Origin: Ophioderma brevispina
Taxonomy: Eukaryota > Echinodermata > Ophiuroidea > Amphilepidida > Ophiodermatidae
DNA length: 64,000 bases
Assembly (NCBI GenBank): GCA_023653785.1
Contig: JAMKCH010007228.1
Coordinates: forward strand, 1 to 64,000
Direction: 5' to 3'
How positions within the stretch are numbered: position 1 is the first letter of the stretch; every line of letters begins with the position of its first letter. This document shows, in pieces, positions 35,857 to 46,589 of this stretch. The notes beneath the pieces are model-generated. The model worked only from the letters and a program-made list of their open reading frames with translations. It searched no databases and was not told where the DNA came from. The position numbers were made by a program, and so were the translations under genes.

Positions 35857-36205
35857 TAGAGCCACTATCAATCATTTTTTCAAAATTCAAAATGCCCATT
35901 TTGTTAGTGTTAGGTCATATCAACACTTTATATTACTCTTCTTTGTGAAAAACAGACACTAAAGCATTTTAAAGCAGTCTTGAAGATGCCATTTGCGACT
36001 GTTTTGTTTACCAATTAAAGTCGGATCCCGACTTTTATTAGTAAATACTGCATTCTTGACCAATATGGCGTGTTAAGCTTAGCCACATACAGGGGTCTGT
36101 ACTACAACCATTTCCAATACAACAGTGCAAAAAAAAATGGATTTTGATGAAAAATAGGGGGTGTGGTTTGTTTACATTTTGAAAAAATTGCTGATAGTGG
36201 CTCTA
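35857..36205. mobile_element. MITE with TAGAGCCACTATCA termini
   Basis: The ends TAGAGCCACTATCA (35,857-35,870) and TGATAGTGGCTCTA (36,192-36,205) are perfect 14-bp inverted repeats, with further CATTTTTTCAAAAT and ATTTTGAAAAAAT similarity inside. If TA is the duplicated target, this is Tc1/mariner-like. A truncated relative is at 17,745-18,060. It is intronic and non-coding. Confidence 0.78.
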
Positions 36206-36210
36206 AATTA

Positions 36211-36584
36211 GGCCCCCCAAAAAATTGTTGTATTGGAGTAACGGGCCAGTGCAAAATAGGGTAGGACGGGCAGATTTTTTTTTTTTTTTAATAATGCATT
36301 ACTACATCAAATCATCACACACAGTCTATGTAATGTTATTAGTATTGATACTTTTGACTCTTATTAATGAAAATCTTAAAGAGAAGTTGCCAAAGTTACA
36401 CCAGAACACAAAAACACAAAAATATTGAGAAAATTGGTTAAAAATTAGGGTAAAAACAACTTGCAAAATAAGATTTTTGAAAATCAATAAAAAAATTAGG
36501 GTAGGTATACTTTTGTATAGCGCCTTGAAATTTTCAAAATTAGGGTAGGGCGGGTTACTCCAATACAACAATTTTTTTTTGGCC
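36211..36584. mobile_element. MITE with TTGTTGTATTGGAGTAAC inverted ends
   Basis: Left GGCC with a C/A run and TTGTTGTATTGGAGTAAC; right GTTACTCCAATACAACAA with a T run and GGCC. The arms are inverted and nearly perfect apart from homopolymer length. It sits directly against the 35,857-36,205 element. There is no real coding frame. Confidence 0.75.
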
Positions 36585-36589
36585 TTATC

Positions 36590-37056
36590 AAGGACACCCT
36601 CACAATCACCTGGGATTTGGGATCAAACTTGGCGTACAGCTGGATATTATCAGCATAACAATGAAAGCAAATATGATAATGCTGGATAATCTCCTGCTGG
36701 AATTTTATTGCATGATAAAACTCTATGGATCTAGGATTGAACCCTGCGGTAAAGAGTGCTTGAGTGTATGCTCATGAGATGTGCCATTATCAATTGTAAC
36801 CATAGCCATTGTTACCAAAATGAGATTTAAGTCGTGCTAGCAGAATGGGGTCTACAGTATCAAAGGCTGCTGATATATCAACTTGCACTAAGAAAACAAC
36901 TTTACCATGGTCTACATGCTGTAGCACATCATTCTTAAGGGCTGTTTCTGTACTTTGAGACTGCCTGTACTTGGACTTATTCAGTTCGCACAAACCATTA
37001 TCGTCCTTGTGAGTAGAAACTTGACACGAAGCAGCCTTCTCAATTTTGGCCTTCAA
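36590..37056 (-). mobile_element. Antisense LINE reverse-transcriptase fragment, family B
   Basis: On the minus strand the frame reads QSQSTETALKN, VFLVQVDISAAFDTVDP (36,830-36,925), then, after decay, QGSILDP near 36,735 and HCYADDIQLYAKFDP (36,616-36,663). STETAL...D.SAAFDTVD and the catalytic YADD box are hallmarks of L2/CR1/Rex-type non-LTR reverse transcriptases. The piece is 5' and 3' truncated and sits in the CFAP54 intron, opposite to the gene. Confidence 0.85.
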
Positions 37057-37110
37057 TTTTTTGTTAAAAGATTACAGGTACCATATGTAATGTTTGTATT
37101 TTATCCTCAG

Positions 37111-37245
37111 GAAGCTGTTGATAGAGATATGGTTGTGGATGCCACCCTATTCCTTTGGTCGCGATGCAAAGCTGCCTTCCAGAAAGTTCAAACAGGAGCA
37201 ACAGACAGTGGCAAGTACCTGCAGAAAATGGAGCATCCAAATAAG
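37111..37245 (+). CDS. CFAP54: CFAP54 exon
   Basis: 135 bp (45 codons, phase 0 to 0) between TTATCCTCAG and GTCAGT. It encodes EAVDRDMVVDATLFLWSRCK and then AFQKVQTG, matching the family block K.IVVDV.MFLW.KCK. The frame is clean. Confidence 0.9.
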
Positions 37246-37508
37246 GTCAGTCATTTTGCCTGCAGGTGCATTTGTATAACTGGATGTCTAGCCCTAATAA
37301 CTGGTTGTCTAGCCCTTCAAAGATATTGTAATCTCAACCTGTTGTCTCTTACAAAAGATAACTAGTTAGATGAGCTTGTTTTAGACGTGTCATTTTGAAA
37401 GCTGTTAAATATATTTTTCTAAATGATTAAACTTTACATGTTTGATCACAAAAATATAGAGAGTTTTGAAATAAGTGTCATTTTGAAAGTCCCTTTTATT
37501 GTTTGTAG

Positions 37509-37653
37509 TGGGTGTATATCCTGACCATAGTCCATGAGGTAATGTATGTCTGTGGCATCAGTGAAGTTGACCCGGGAGTGACTGCCGAGGTAGCCATTAG
37601 GCTGGCCATGGTGCTGGAAAACAATGCTACAAATGAGATGGACAAAGGCACAG
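37509..37653 (+). CDS. CFAP54: CFAP54 exon
   Basis: Between TTGTTTGTAG and GTAAGT; 145 bp, phase 0 to 1. It encodes WVYILTIVHEVMYVCGISEV, then VTAEVAIRLAMVLEN, matching W.YLL...NEV......D...VAEV.LRL...LE of the family. The frame is clean. Confidence 0.9.
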
Positions 37654-37790
37654 GTAAGTATTGGAAATAGCAAGTCAGGTATGTTGGAGTAAACATGCTG
37701 TAGACTTAAAAAACATGGTTTCCATAGACAATATTGGATCGGGAGGAGTGGAAAGATGTCCAAGTGTCCCATCAGTTTTGTACATTTTGG

Positions 37791-38199
37791 CTTGTATTCA
37801 AAGTTGGATATGATGCGTGAACTAGAAAACGCGTAAAAAGGGTATCTTTTTTCCAACAGGCGATGTACGCGCGTACATTGATTGGGTGTCAAAAACAGCA
37901 AAATGTGGAAAAAAGGGTATGTTTTTTTCTAAATCCTGAAATTGTGATGTACGTGTAATACTCAAATTAAGCAGAGATCAAAAATATTGTAAAGCAAAGC
38001 AAGATAATAAAGGTATATTAACGACACAATGCATTGCTTACTTGTGTCGGGTAGCAAAACTTGCAGAAATACTTCTTTAATGTAGCAAAATCAGACAAAA
38101 ATACTTGTTTAGGGTATATTTTTTAGTCGGTGGAAATACTTGTTTAGGGTGCATTTTGGAAGTCCATGTTCACGCATCATATCCACCTTTGAATACAAG
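37791..38199. mobile_element. Foldback MITE with 32-bp inverted ends
   Basis: CTTGTATTCAAAG at 37,791 and CTTTGAATACAAG at 38,199 close two 32-bp arms that pair with one mismatch; the inner part reads GGATATGATGCGTGAAC. The 409-bp unit has internal repeats (AAAAAGGGTAT and TACTTGTTTAGGGT twice each) and no coding content. Confidence 0.78.
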
Positions 38200-38534
38200 T
38201 GCAGCTGTTAATGCCAAGATATATCCTGACATAAAAAAATATTTAGTTATTGTAAATAGCTGTTTTAGTTGCATTCGAACGCAAAACACCATTATATTGA
38301 CAAACTCGACAAAGAGTGATGTGTTCCTGTGTAATATTTGTATCAAGCAGGTTCTTGATGTTGACTTTTTCACATGATACATCTGGAAATCATTGTTTCT
38401 TTGAGGCAAATGTTGGTGGTGCACTGTATTGTGAAATGCCAGAATTGTCCAAGAGACAATAAATCAACTAAATTTGCGACCTTCTCTGCAATCCCCCTAA
38501 AATTTGTGAGGAGCCCCATAGGACATGTGTAATA

Positions 38535-38645
38535 TATAGTTAGTTAGTTAAACCAAAGTTTTAAATGCGGTTTTGTTCCCGCTAACGGGGGTGGCCGGAA
38601 CACCTCACACTCAGCAATACTGCCCCTCATTTTAATGCTTCTGTG
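38535..38645 (-). mobile_element. LINE 3'-end fragment, family A (inverted)
   Basis: The reverse complement carries GAGTGTGAGGTG, GGCCACCCCCGTTAGCGGGA, TTTAAAACTTTGG and a TTAACTAACTAAC tail, the same 3' end as 21,400-21,490. Only about 100 bp remain. Confidence 0.8.
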
Positions 38646-38746
38646 GACCTGAACCCCTACAATTCAAAACTTTTCTAGGTTAAGTCTGGATAAAGAGATC
38701 TAAATTACTGTCTCTAAATTGATGGCACTTGAAGCCAATGTTACAG

Positions 38747-38830
38747 GGAAGGCAGGTGGTAGTACCGTTGTGTCAGGAGGCAAACTTTCAGCTGAGCCTG
38801 ATCAACAGTCTGTATCCACTCTAATGAAAG
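38747..38830 (+). CDS. CFAP54: CFAP54 exon
   Basis: 84 bp between AATGTTACAG and GTAAGT, phase 1 to 1, so it can be included or skipped without changing the frame. It encodes AGGSTVVSGGKLSAEPDQQ and then VSTLMK: a low-complexity, Ser/Gly-rich linker, as in the poorly conserved part of CFAP54. Assignment is by phase and position, not by conserved motifs. Confidence 0.65.
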
Positions 38831-38867
38831 GTAAGTAAGAAATGACATGCCGCACAGCATAGACCCA

Positions 38868-39152
38868 TTTCAAAATGCTTCAATCTTGACAAAATTGGTG
38901 TCAAATTGTATGAGCATGAGCTATCTGGAAATGTACAGTTTCAATGATTTAGGATCGTCCGTTTTGGGTTATTTTTAGGAAAAAGATGATTAGTCCCTAA
39001 TTCCCATAGGAAACAATGCAAATTTGACAACTTCACACCCAATTTTAACACCTAACTAAACACCCATGATCTTGCAAACTACACTTTCCTGGATTGCTCA
39101 TGCTCATACCAACAACTGACACCAATTTTGCAAAGATCCATGCATTTTAAAA
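38868..39152. mobile_element. Foldback element with about 55-bp imperfect inverted ends
   Basis: The left arm has AAAATTGGTGTCA and TATGAGCATGAGC; the right arm has GCTCATGCTCATA and TGACACCAATTTTG in inverse order. The arms align over about 55 bp with several mismatches. Intronic. Confidence 0.65.
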
Positions 39153-40041
39153 GTTTGCCCCATGTACAATGACCAATCAAAAAAAAAGTTTTATGACCTT
39201 GTCACATTTTTAACCCATATTTCAGTAACTAAACATCACAAATATGCCAAATTGATATATGTTCTGATTCCTTATGATGAGACGAATCATTTTAACTTTC
39301 AACTAAATCAAACCACTTAATATGACTGATCTCTTTAGATCCAAGATGGCCGCTAAAATTTGATTTTGGTACATCAAAATTCTTAAGAAGATGTCATAGA
39401 GATCCTAAAAATAATGTGGCAAGAATTCAGTTTTAAGAGGTGGTATGGGAACCCATGAAATCTGCTAATACAGGTGATAACCAGGATGAAATTGAGAATG
39501 GCCTACAATTAATTAATTCACTCAAGACAGAACTAACCCTGCATGCTATCTTCCATTCCATTTACATTTATACAGTGACTAGTATTTAGTTTGTGTGGAC
39601 TTTGGCCATTAATATTGAATTGAAGCAGGCTTTTTGTTAACTTCAAATGTTTCAGATGTTGTTAGTGCTTTGATTCTGGATCTGTGGCTTGGAGATATTT
39701 TCATGTGGGCATTATTTTTGTGCTTTATGTGTAATCACTGAAGAATGAATTAATGCATTGTGAAAGTCAGGACTAAAATCAACCACAATTGGATATCAAC
39801 CACAATTTTAAGAAACTTTTACTGTTATGTCTCCAAAATATACATACCACTAAAATTCTTGGTGTGAGGCCCAGGAAATTGTCTAGCATTGGTCCAATTA
39901 ATGTGTTAAATGCAACATGTAATTTCCATCATATCTGTAAACTGTTCTTCTTTTGATGCAGATAAGTCCATCTTCATGGGGGGGGGGTTGAAGAAGTACT
40001 ATTGGATGTAAACTGTCACTTATTTACCTTGAATAATTCAG
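39153..40041. other. Intron, nothing recognised
   Basis: CFAP54 intron with no exon or repeat signal that I can support. Confidence 0.5.
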
Positions 40042-40284
40042 AATCTCCTTTGCCCAAGTCTCCTGCTGCCAAAAGCACCATTAGTTCTGATCTCCCAAGT
40101 GGGATACCCTTAGACAGGCTACCAGCACCACACTGTACATACCTCTATCCTACAGCAGGGGGCTAAGGATCAGCTACTGACTGCCAGGGAGATACTGGAT
40201 AGAGCCTTGCAAGGGATGTCATATTCCAGGGAAGCTGTTGCTAAGACTGATGGCACATCCATTGCTGATGTTTCCTGGGTCAAG
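40042..40284 (+). CDS. CFAP54: CFAP54 exon
   Basis: It follows TAATTCAG and ends GTCAAG before GTGAGT. The first half encodes SPLPKSPAAKSTISSDLPSG, the second LQQGAKDQLLTAREILDRAL and then ADVSWVK. The two halves are offset by one base (a shift between about 40,110 and 40,155, giving a TAA near 40,164 in the first frame). The second half looks like a conserved helix and the first like a disordered linker. Assigned by position and phase. Confidence 0.65.
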
Positions 40285-40971
40285 GTGAGTAGCTGTGTGT
40301 GTAGTGTATCCTAGTATCAAAGGGTTTGTGAAATCAGTATAATGTATAAATGGTAAAAATATACAAATCAAATTATTCTGCATTTGACTGTTAAATGTTG
40401 CACTGTTCAAAAGATCACCTTTCCACTGACTTATAACAAGGTGTTCTATTAGAGGTAACTAGTAGGTTTATCTCTGAGAATCAGCCTGCCCTTTTACTTT
40501 TCAGTTTTCATCAGTTGGCCATTGCTTTAGCCAAGCTTTTCATCCTTAACATATATCCTGGACCTGTGCTAGACAATTTCCTGGGCCTCTCACACCAAGA
40601 ACTTTAGTGGTAAAGATTGGCCTGTTGTGACATGCAGCCAGCACAATTTTGTGGGCAGACCAGATGATATTGTGGGACACCGTTTCATTGAATAACAGCC
40701 TGGAGGCGAGGAAATTATGTCTAGAAATCAAGGGCAGGTTCCAGCCAGAATTGCGTATGTCTCTCTAGCTGTGAGCAATGGTTCAGCTTCACTGTGCTAA
40801 AAAACAATGAAACCATGAAGCAAATATGGGCCAGAAGTAGCCCAAAGTCCTGGGAAAGTGCTAACTAGAAGGAGCATTTATAGTTATACCTGTAATAAGC
40901 GCCACATTATTTTTTTCATCAAACGTTCCTGAATAATACCAAAAAATATGCCATACGTGCATGTATACACT

Positions 40972-41208
40972 GATCAACAACAAAAGAAGATACCAGTAGC
41001 ATTCCCACAATGCATTGCTTCCAATGGAGGTTTTTAAGGTTTGATGTGAATCAAGAGATGAAAAATTCTTTAAAATGCTAGTGTGGGATTCTCAGTACTG
41101 TTAATTTAGCCATGTTTCATCTCTAACAATTCACATGACTACCTGTAAAAAATTTTACTGGAAGCAATGCATTGTGAGAAGCTACTGATATCTTCTCTTA
41201 TCAACAGA
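40972..41208. mobile_element. Foldback element with about 52-bp inverted ends
   Basis: The left arm contains AGAAGATACCAGTAGC and ACAATGCATTGCTTCCA; the right arm contains TGGAAGCAATGCATTGTGAG and GCTACTGATATCTTCT inverted. There is no coding content. Confidence 0.75.
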
Positions 41209-41536
41209 GCTTGTAAGTGCAAACTTGTTGCAGATTTGCAGGCCTTAATATTTCTTAGATGGCACAACGCGGGGCCATTCATTGTCACGTTTTAAGGGCA
41301 CTGAGACTGATATATAAACAGTGCCTCGGGTTAGTTAAAATGCAAAAACTTCAGGATTCCCAGACACTATTGTCCTCAGATATTTGAAGGATAAATTTCT
41401 TTGAAAAAAAAAAAAACAGGAAAAAAACAGGGTATTGCTGTTAATACTTTTAATAGTAAAGAGTGTTTAAGTTCAGGGAAAAAGTACTAATGAAGAGTTA
41501 ATTGATCAAGGTATTTATTTTCTGCTGCTTGTACAG

Positions 41537-41830
41537 GATAACAAAATCAACCTCAGTCGGATAACAAGAACACAGCCAGCAAACCTGCTAATGCTTTCCA
41601 ATCCACTGATAGATGCTGCTGATTAAAGGATATTGGACAGAGAAGAGCTAAGAGGGTGAGGAACCTGAAGCTGTTCACAATACCATTATGGATCTTCACC
41701 TGGAGTTGAATATACATTGTACCATAGGGTTGTGCGTGAAAAAAATTGTGTAGTCTGGTGGAAGAGGACAAGAGGTCCTACAAGAGAGGATGGGGAAAAG
41801 GCAGCAGAAGAACTGAGCTACATCAGAAAG
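41537..41830 (+). CDS. Candidate CFAP54 exon(s), low confidence
   Basis: After a TTGTACAG acceptor the sequence is open for NLLMLSNPLIDAAD and then breaks. A second frame reads AVHNTIMDLHLELNIHC, with helix-like hydrophobic spacing, and later EVLQERMGKRQQKN. It has exon-like composition and lies in the right place for the helical CFAP54 core, but I could not find a convincing donor and it needs frame repair. It may be chance. Confidence 0.3.
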
Positions 41831-42611
41831 TGAATCAGTGTTAAGTTGTTGATTGGTGTGTGTGTGCGCAGGGTGATCTCCCCCAAGCGTGGGACACAAA
41901 AATGCGACTGTTTGGGTTCAAAAGTGGTTGCAATATTTATCAATATGTCAAAAAGCAAGTAGAAAAAAAATCTTGGCCATGTCTTTAGGATTGTTCGTAT
42001 CATAATACACATGGTCCGGATCATTTACTTCAGTTGAAATAAATCTGAGACCGCAAGCTTTACCATTGACTTGTGTGCAGTACTTGGAATGGCAATCAAC
42101 ATTTTAAACAAGGGTGTTCTTGCCTAATAGCACTTGAAATTGAATCAATCCTGGTTTTATATACAAACACCGATCCAAAACATGTTGGAATCTGAATGGC
42201 CAATTGACATGATGTTTCAGTTTATTGATATCTTATATATCTAAGACTGATTTTCAAGTCAAATACTAACAGCTTAATGTGGTAGTAGCTGAAAAAAAGG
42301 GACAGGAATTTATAGAATACTATTTGATTTTTTTTTGTCCCAAATTTAGCTATTTGCCTGAGATAATGGTAGAAGCTTCAGATATGCATAGCAATAATGT
42401 AAATGTAATGTAGTGGTTTGGGGAAAACACAATTTTCATGGAATGAATATTCATTGTAAAGCTTCCTCTAATTTTAATTTTTACATTTCTTTTCTCCTCC
42501 AATCAGGCTCATCTCTAGGTGATAGAGTCTTCCTATATTGACACAGTGGATGACGTGGCAATAATTGTGGCAAAAATCTTCTGTCTAAAGCCCTGTTTCT
42601 TTAATGGTCAG

Positions 42612-42671
42612 AGGCTCTTCTAATGCCAAGGACAGGCACGCCTAGCAAGGAACAAGAGACGCTTCTTTCAG
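42612..42671 (+). CDS. Candidate small CFAP54 exon
   Basis: A 60-bp segment between TTAATGGTCAG and GTAAGG, open as EALLMPRTGTPSKEQETLL. Proline/threonine/charged composition fits a linker. No conserved motif; support is from splice signals only. Confidence 0.35.
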
Positions 42672-42699
42672 GTAAGGTTATATTCACCAGTTGCTATTC

Positions 42700-43002
42700 T
42701 CCAATATCTGAGATGCTATCACAATGCCAAAACTTGGTTGCTTGTCCTCCAACAGCTAATTTTGGGATAGGTTGGTTGGTCCATAGAGGGTGTTTTCTAT
42801 TTCATATCTGAGATGTATCACAAGCCAAAAATTGGTTGCTTGTCTCCAACACTATTTTGGGATGGTTTGGTTGGTCGTAGAGGGTGTTTTCTATTTCATA
42901 TCTTGAGATGCTAGCACAATGCCAAAAATTGGTTGCTTGTCTCCAACACGAATTTTTGGATAGGTTGGTTAGGTCGTAAGGGTGCTTTTTGAATCAATCC
43001 CA
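42700..43002. repeat. About 100-bp minisatellite, three units
   Basis: ATCTGAGATGCTATCACA, then AAAATTGGTTGCTTGTC, then GGGATAGGTTGGTTGGT, and TAGAGGGTGTTTTCTATTTC recur three times (starting near 42,703, 42,806 and 42,900). Confidence 0.9.
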
Positions 43003-43917
43003 TGATGCATTGCAATGTGCCTGTACTGTAACTGTACAAAACACTTTTCAGTACAAAGGAAAACCCTCATCCCTTAAGGGATTAAAAAGAGTTCAGGTAG
43101 AAGTTTCAGAACACAAGACCAGTTTATGATCATGCTAAATATTGCCTAAGTACTAATGCTTAGTGCACTACATGATTGTAAAAGCCAAGATTTTTATGTG
43201 GTTAAAATGGATTTTTGTGGGGATCATAAAAAAAAAATGACCTTATTAAGGTAAAAATTCCAAAAAGGTGCATTGTGGGATCACCTCATACACCCTCTGG
43301 TTGGTCTGTAAAACTTTTTTTATTAATTTTATTCTATAACTCAAAGTCTAAAGAAAGGTTAAATTGTGCAATTAAGATTTTTATTACTTCATTCGATGTC
43401 TTTAAAAAATTGAAAAATTTCAAGAACTGTTAATTGTTGTTTGGTTGTTATATAAAATGTAAAAATCCTATTTTTGGAGAATAATTGTTTTTTACAAATG
43501 TGAAATTAGGGTTGGTATTGTTTCAAACAAAACATTTCCCCAATTTTTAAGACAGGGTCCATTCAGTGTAGGCACAAATATTTTTTTGCCTAATGACAAA
43601 CGACAGGTTTGGCCCTGTGTTAGCAAATTTTCCTTGGAAAGCCCATACTGTTGATTGTGGGACCATAATGTGGGTTGGGCTTTCCTAAAATATGTTGTTT
43701 TATGTTTTGGAGATAGAAAATGATCTATGATGGCTCATGTGTAGGCGCCGTATGCAGGATTTATTGTGGGGTGGCCAAGATCGAAAAACGTTGCGATGTT
43801 TTGGGCTTTTTGAACAATCTTGTCAAATGTCTCTAAAATTGGACCTTTTATCATATAAATAACATCTCATAATGTACAAAGAAAATGCTGCCAATTTGAG
43901 TAAAACTTTTCCTCCAG
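43003..43917. other. Intron, nothing recognised
   Basis: AT-rich CFAP54 intron. GATGCATTGCAATG at 43,010 and GTGCATTGTGGGATCA at 43,259 are similar to foldback-element words but no clean arms are seen. Confidence 0.45.
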
Positions 43918-44092
43918 GATGCCAGAATCGGATACGGAAATCCCAGGCCCAGGACGAGGCAAGTATATAACAGCAATACCGCACCAGCAACTGCCAAAGG
44001 AATCTGGTCCCACCTCCGGCACCTTTTGCTAGTCTGTCGCCCTGCCACTACAATGGTATTCAAAACCGGCACCATACAACCCACAGATAAAG
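43918..44092 (+). CDS. CFAP54: CFAP54 exon
   Basis: It follows TTTCCTCCAG and ends before GTAAGC. One frame is open throughout and ends TTMVFKTGTIQPTDK, resembling the family words TMVFKPAPF. A second frame reads PESDTEIPGPGRGKYI and then QQLPKESGP, the expected Pro-rich linker, so at least one indel probably lies inside. It precedes the fibronectin-like exons as in the family. Confidence 0.6.
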
Positions 44093-45190
44093 GTAAGCGT
44101 CAAACATTTTGGAGGAGTTACAAGTCTGGTTCTAATACAAGCCCTCCCAATTTTCCTTACCAAAATCAAAATCTGTCAGCCAATAAAATTTACTGAATTA
44201 ATCTTTTTAGTGCCCTGGAAGTTGTGTCCGTTCTGTAGTCATTGTCAGAAAACTGTCCTGGTGCTGCTATTATGCAAAATAATTGCACCAGCTGCCGTTG
44301 CATTGCCTCTCTCCCTCCCTTGTCTATCTCATCTCCAAAAATTCCTCTACGGGCTCGATGATGCTTCTGGCCAAACCAATTCGTCCTTCAGTATGTCTAG
44401 GGCATGTTATGTCACATTCGAATTACTTTTGGATTAATTAACATGCATTAATTTCTGCTCAACATTCTATACTGATAAAGGATGGAGCAATAGTTGTATA
44501 AAATATTTCTGAAGCTCTGAATTCCCTCTCAAAATATGAGCAATCCCAAAATTTTGATACAAAAGAAAAGAAATACATGTAATATGTAAGCATTTGGACA
44601 ATCGGAAATTAATGCTGTGATTGTACAGAAAATGTACACGATGAATTACCATGATTATGGTGGAACACATGACCTCGCGTAGTCATGGGCTTTCTGGAAA
44701 GTTCTTGTGATCACAATAGAGCATGTTCTCTGGTTGGCGGTGCCAACTTAATATTTATTCACACATCAGAGACCAAGAAGAGCCTCACAACCCTTTTATA
44801 GGGTTGAAAAAAACTGACTTTAATCAGTGCGGCCCATACCGTTTGGACAAACCTGCATTGCTTCAGCGTGTGGTATTGGAGTGATTACAGTAAAAGTCCA
44901 TGATATACTTCCAGTCGCAGCGAGCGATTTGCTTGCGCAAGGCGTAACACTGTCTTGGGTCAAACATCCGGGTGTTTCGCACGCCAATCGCTTGCTGCGG
45001 ACGAAGTATAGAATGGGCTTAACTGATTTGTCCCATGTAATCAAATCTTGATATTTGGCCAATGGCCTTGTCATCATAGTAAAATATGGATGAGTAGATA
45101 AGGGCAAAGTGACTAATATATAGGGAAATGTTTTTGTACTTGAGCGAGTTAGCCTTGATATGTGCAAGTTAACCAATAACTGCTCATTGA
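44093..45190. other. Intron, nothing certain
   Basis: No supported exon. The stretch near 44,212-44,400 has low-complexity pyrimidines and short open frames only. Confidence 0.45.
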
Positions 45191-45193
45191 AAG

Positions 45194-45300
45194 GGAGAGC
45201 ATGGCCAGCGGTTAGGGTGCTCGCCTGTGGCGCAAATTTACCAAAAAATCCTGGGTGTGATCCCGGTGGGGTCACTTGCGGATTTATTCGGGGGGGGGGT
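45194..45300 (+). repeat. tRNA-derived SINE head
   Basis: ATGGCCAGCGGTTAGGG (A-box-like, about 45,200) and GGGTGTGATCCC (B-box-like, about 45,253), about 40 bp apart, give a tRNA-like pol III promoter layout with TCGCCTGTGGCGCAA between. The B box differs from GGTTCGANTCC at two positions. The usual cloverleaf arms are not conserved, so this is a SINE rather than a tRNA gene. Confidence 0.6.
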
Positions 45301-45564
45301 ACTATCAATTCTGGGTTTGACAGCATGGATTAAATACAGAATACCGCTCTCCTCCATGGTTCACTTGGATTGGGCAAATGGATCATGACAGCAATCCCGT
45401 CTTAGGAGGGAGGTTAAGCTGCGGTCCCATTTACAGAGAGTCACAACTGTACATGTACATCGTAGTCAGTGGTAGACAAAGAAGATAGGTGAAAACCCCT
45501 TACTGTTCCCAATCGCCCCAGCCTCAAAAAACGGGACTTGTTAGGAGCGTCTGTAAATTATGGA

Positions 45565-45642
45565 GACATGAGGCGCCACGAATCAGCATCACTCAGTTGA
45601 ATAAATCCTGACACCACCAACAAAGCCATTCACAGCTGTTTG
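45565..45642 (-). repeat. Repeat shared (inverted) with 54,095-54,175
   Basis: CAGCATCACTCAGTTGAATA and CCTGACACCACCA are the inverse of GGTGGTGTCAGG and TATTCAACTGAGTAAGCTG at 54,115-54,160. The family is unknown. Confidence 0.65.
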
Positions 45643-45716
45643 AAAGTCTCATTTATTATGACAAAAGTCCAGAATAAAACAAAAATTATCACCGGCGATA
45701 CACTTTTGAACAACGG
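45643..45716. repeat. Dispersed repeat shared with 25,990-26,062
   Basis: Same AAGTCTCATTTATTATGAC word order as at 25,990. It lies immediately 5' of the surviving Gypsy sequence and could be an insertion that removed its 5' part. Confidence 0.7.
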
Positions 45717-45805
45717 ATTGGGTTATTTAGTCCTCAACCCCAGAAGCTTATAAAAGTTTAGACCAAAGACACAAAGGACAAAGTTAGAAAAATGTAACAG
45801 CAAAA

Positions 45806-45988
45806 ATGGTTACCGCCAATGGAAATGCTATTACATGCTATGGAAAAGGACACTTTGAACTAAGAATAGATGATGTAGTGACAAAACATGAAATATGGGT
45901 AGCAGACATTAGTGAGGAAGGTATAATAGGATACAATTTTCTGAGAGGAAATCAATGTACGCTGGATTTTGTTGAAAATGCGAGTTGA
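45806..45988 (+). pseudogene. Gypsy aspartic protease, C-terminal part
   Basis: A 60-codon frame ends HEIWVADISEEGIIGYNFL and then QCTLDF, the usual retropepsin C-terminal pattern (hydrophobic-IxG-xxFL...C.ID). The catalytic DTG segment that should lie upstream is missing. Confidence 0.7.
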
Positions 45989-46589
45989 TGAATGAATTAC
46001 CAGATACGCCATATGATGAATCAGATGAAAATGAACAATGTAGCCAAATACACGTAGCTGTGATGCGACTACAATTATTCCAGCTGAAAGCGAAACATTG
46101 ATCTCTGCTCAAATCGTAAATAAACCTAGCACTGTTACTACCGGTATGATATTTTAGATAGAGCCAAACAAAGTGATTAATAGAAACACATGAAGTAAGT
46201 TATAGCTAAAACCCTAGTAGATTCTGAGATGGAAGTTGTTAGTACTAGGATACTAACCCATCAGTAGATCTAAGCATGATAAACAAAGGGATGTAATAGC
46301 TACTTAGAACCAGTAGAAGTAGTACTTTAAAACAGAAACAGTTAAACTGTAGTTCTATTAACATAGATACAGAAACAAAGCAGACAAAACAAATGATGAA
46401 TTTCACCTCACTGCAAGATTTATGGCAGGAGATCTAAGCAAAATTTGAGCGAGAGGACGCTGAACAAAGAGCGCTTGCGTACGCTCCTTATGGAACACCC
46501 AAAGATTGTATTCGCAAAGGCAAACTCGAGACAGGACTGCTGCTAGTCAAAATAAGATAAACCACAGGTGATCTCCGAAGTTAAATGCC

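Noticed and set aside
44210..44437. Possible CFAP54 exon at the TGCCCTGGAAG segment
   Set aside because: No frame resembles the family and phases do not fit the neighbours; pyrimidine-rich low complexity explains the open frame.
45194..45300. Possible functional tRNA gene
   Set aside because: A and B boxes are present, but the B box is imperfect and the acceptor and anticodon arms do not pair; a SINE head fits better.
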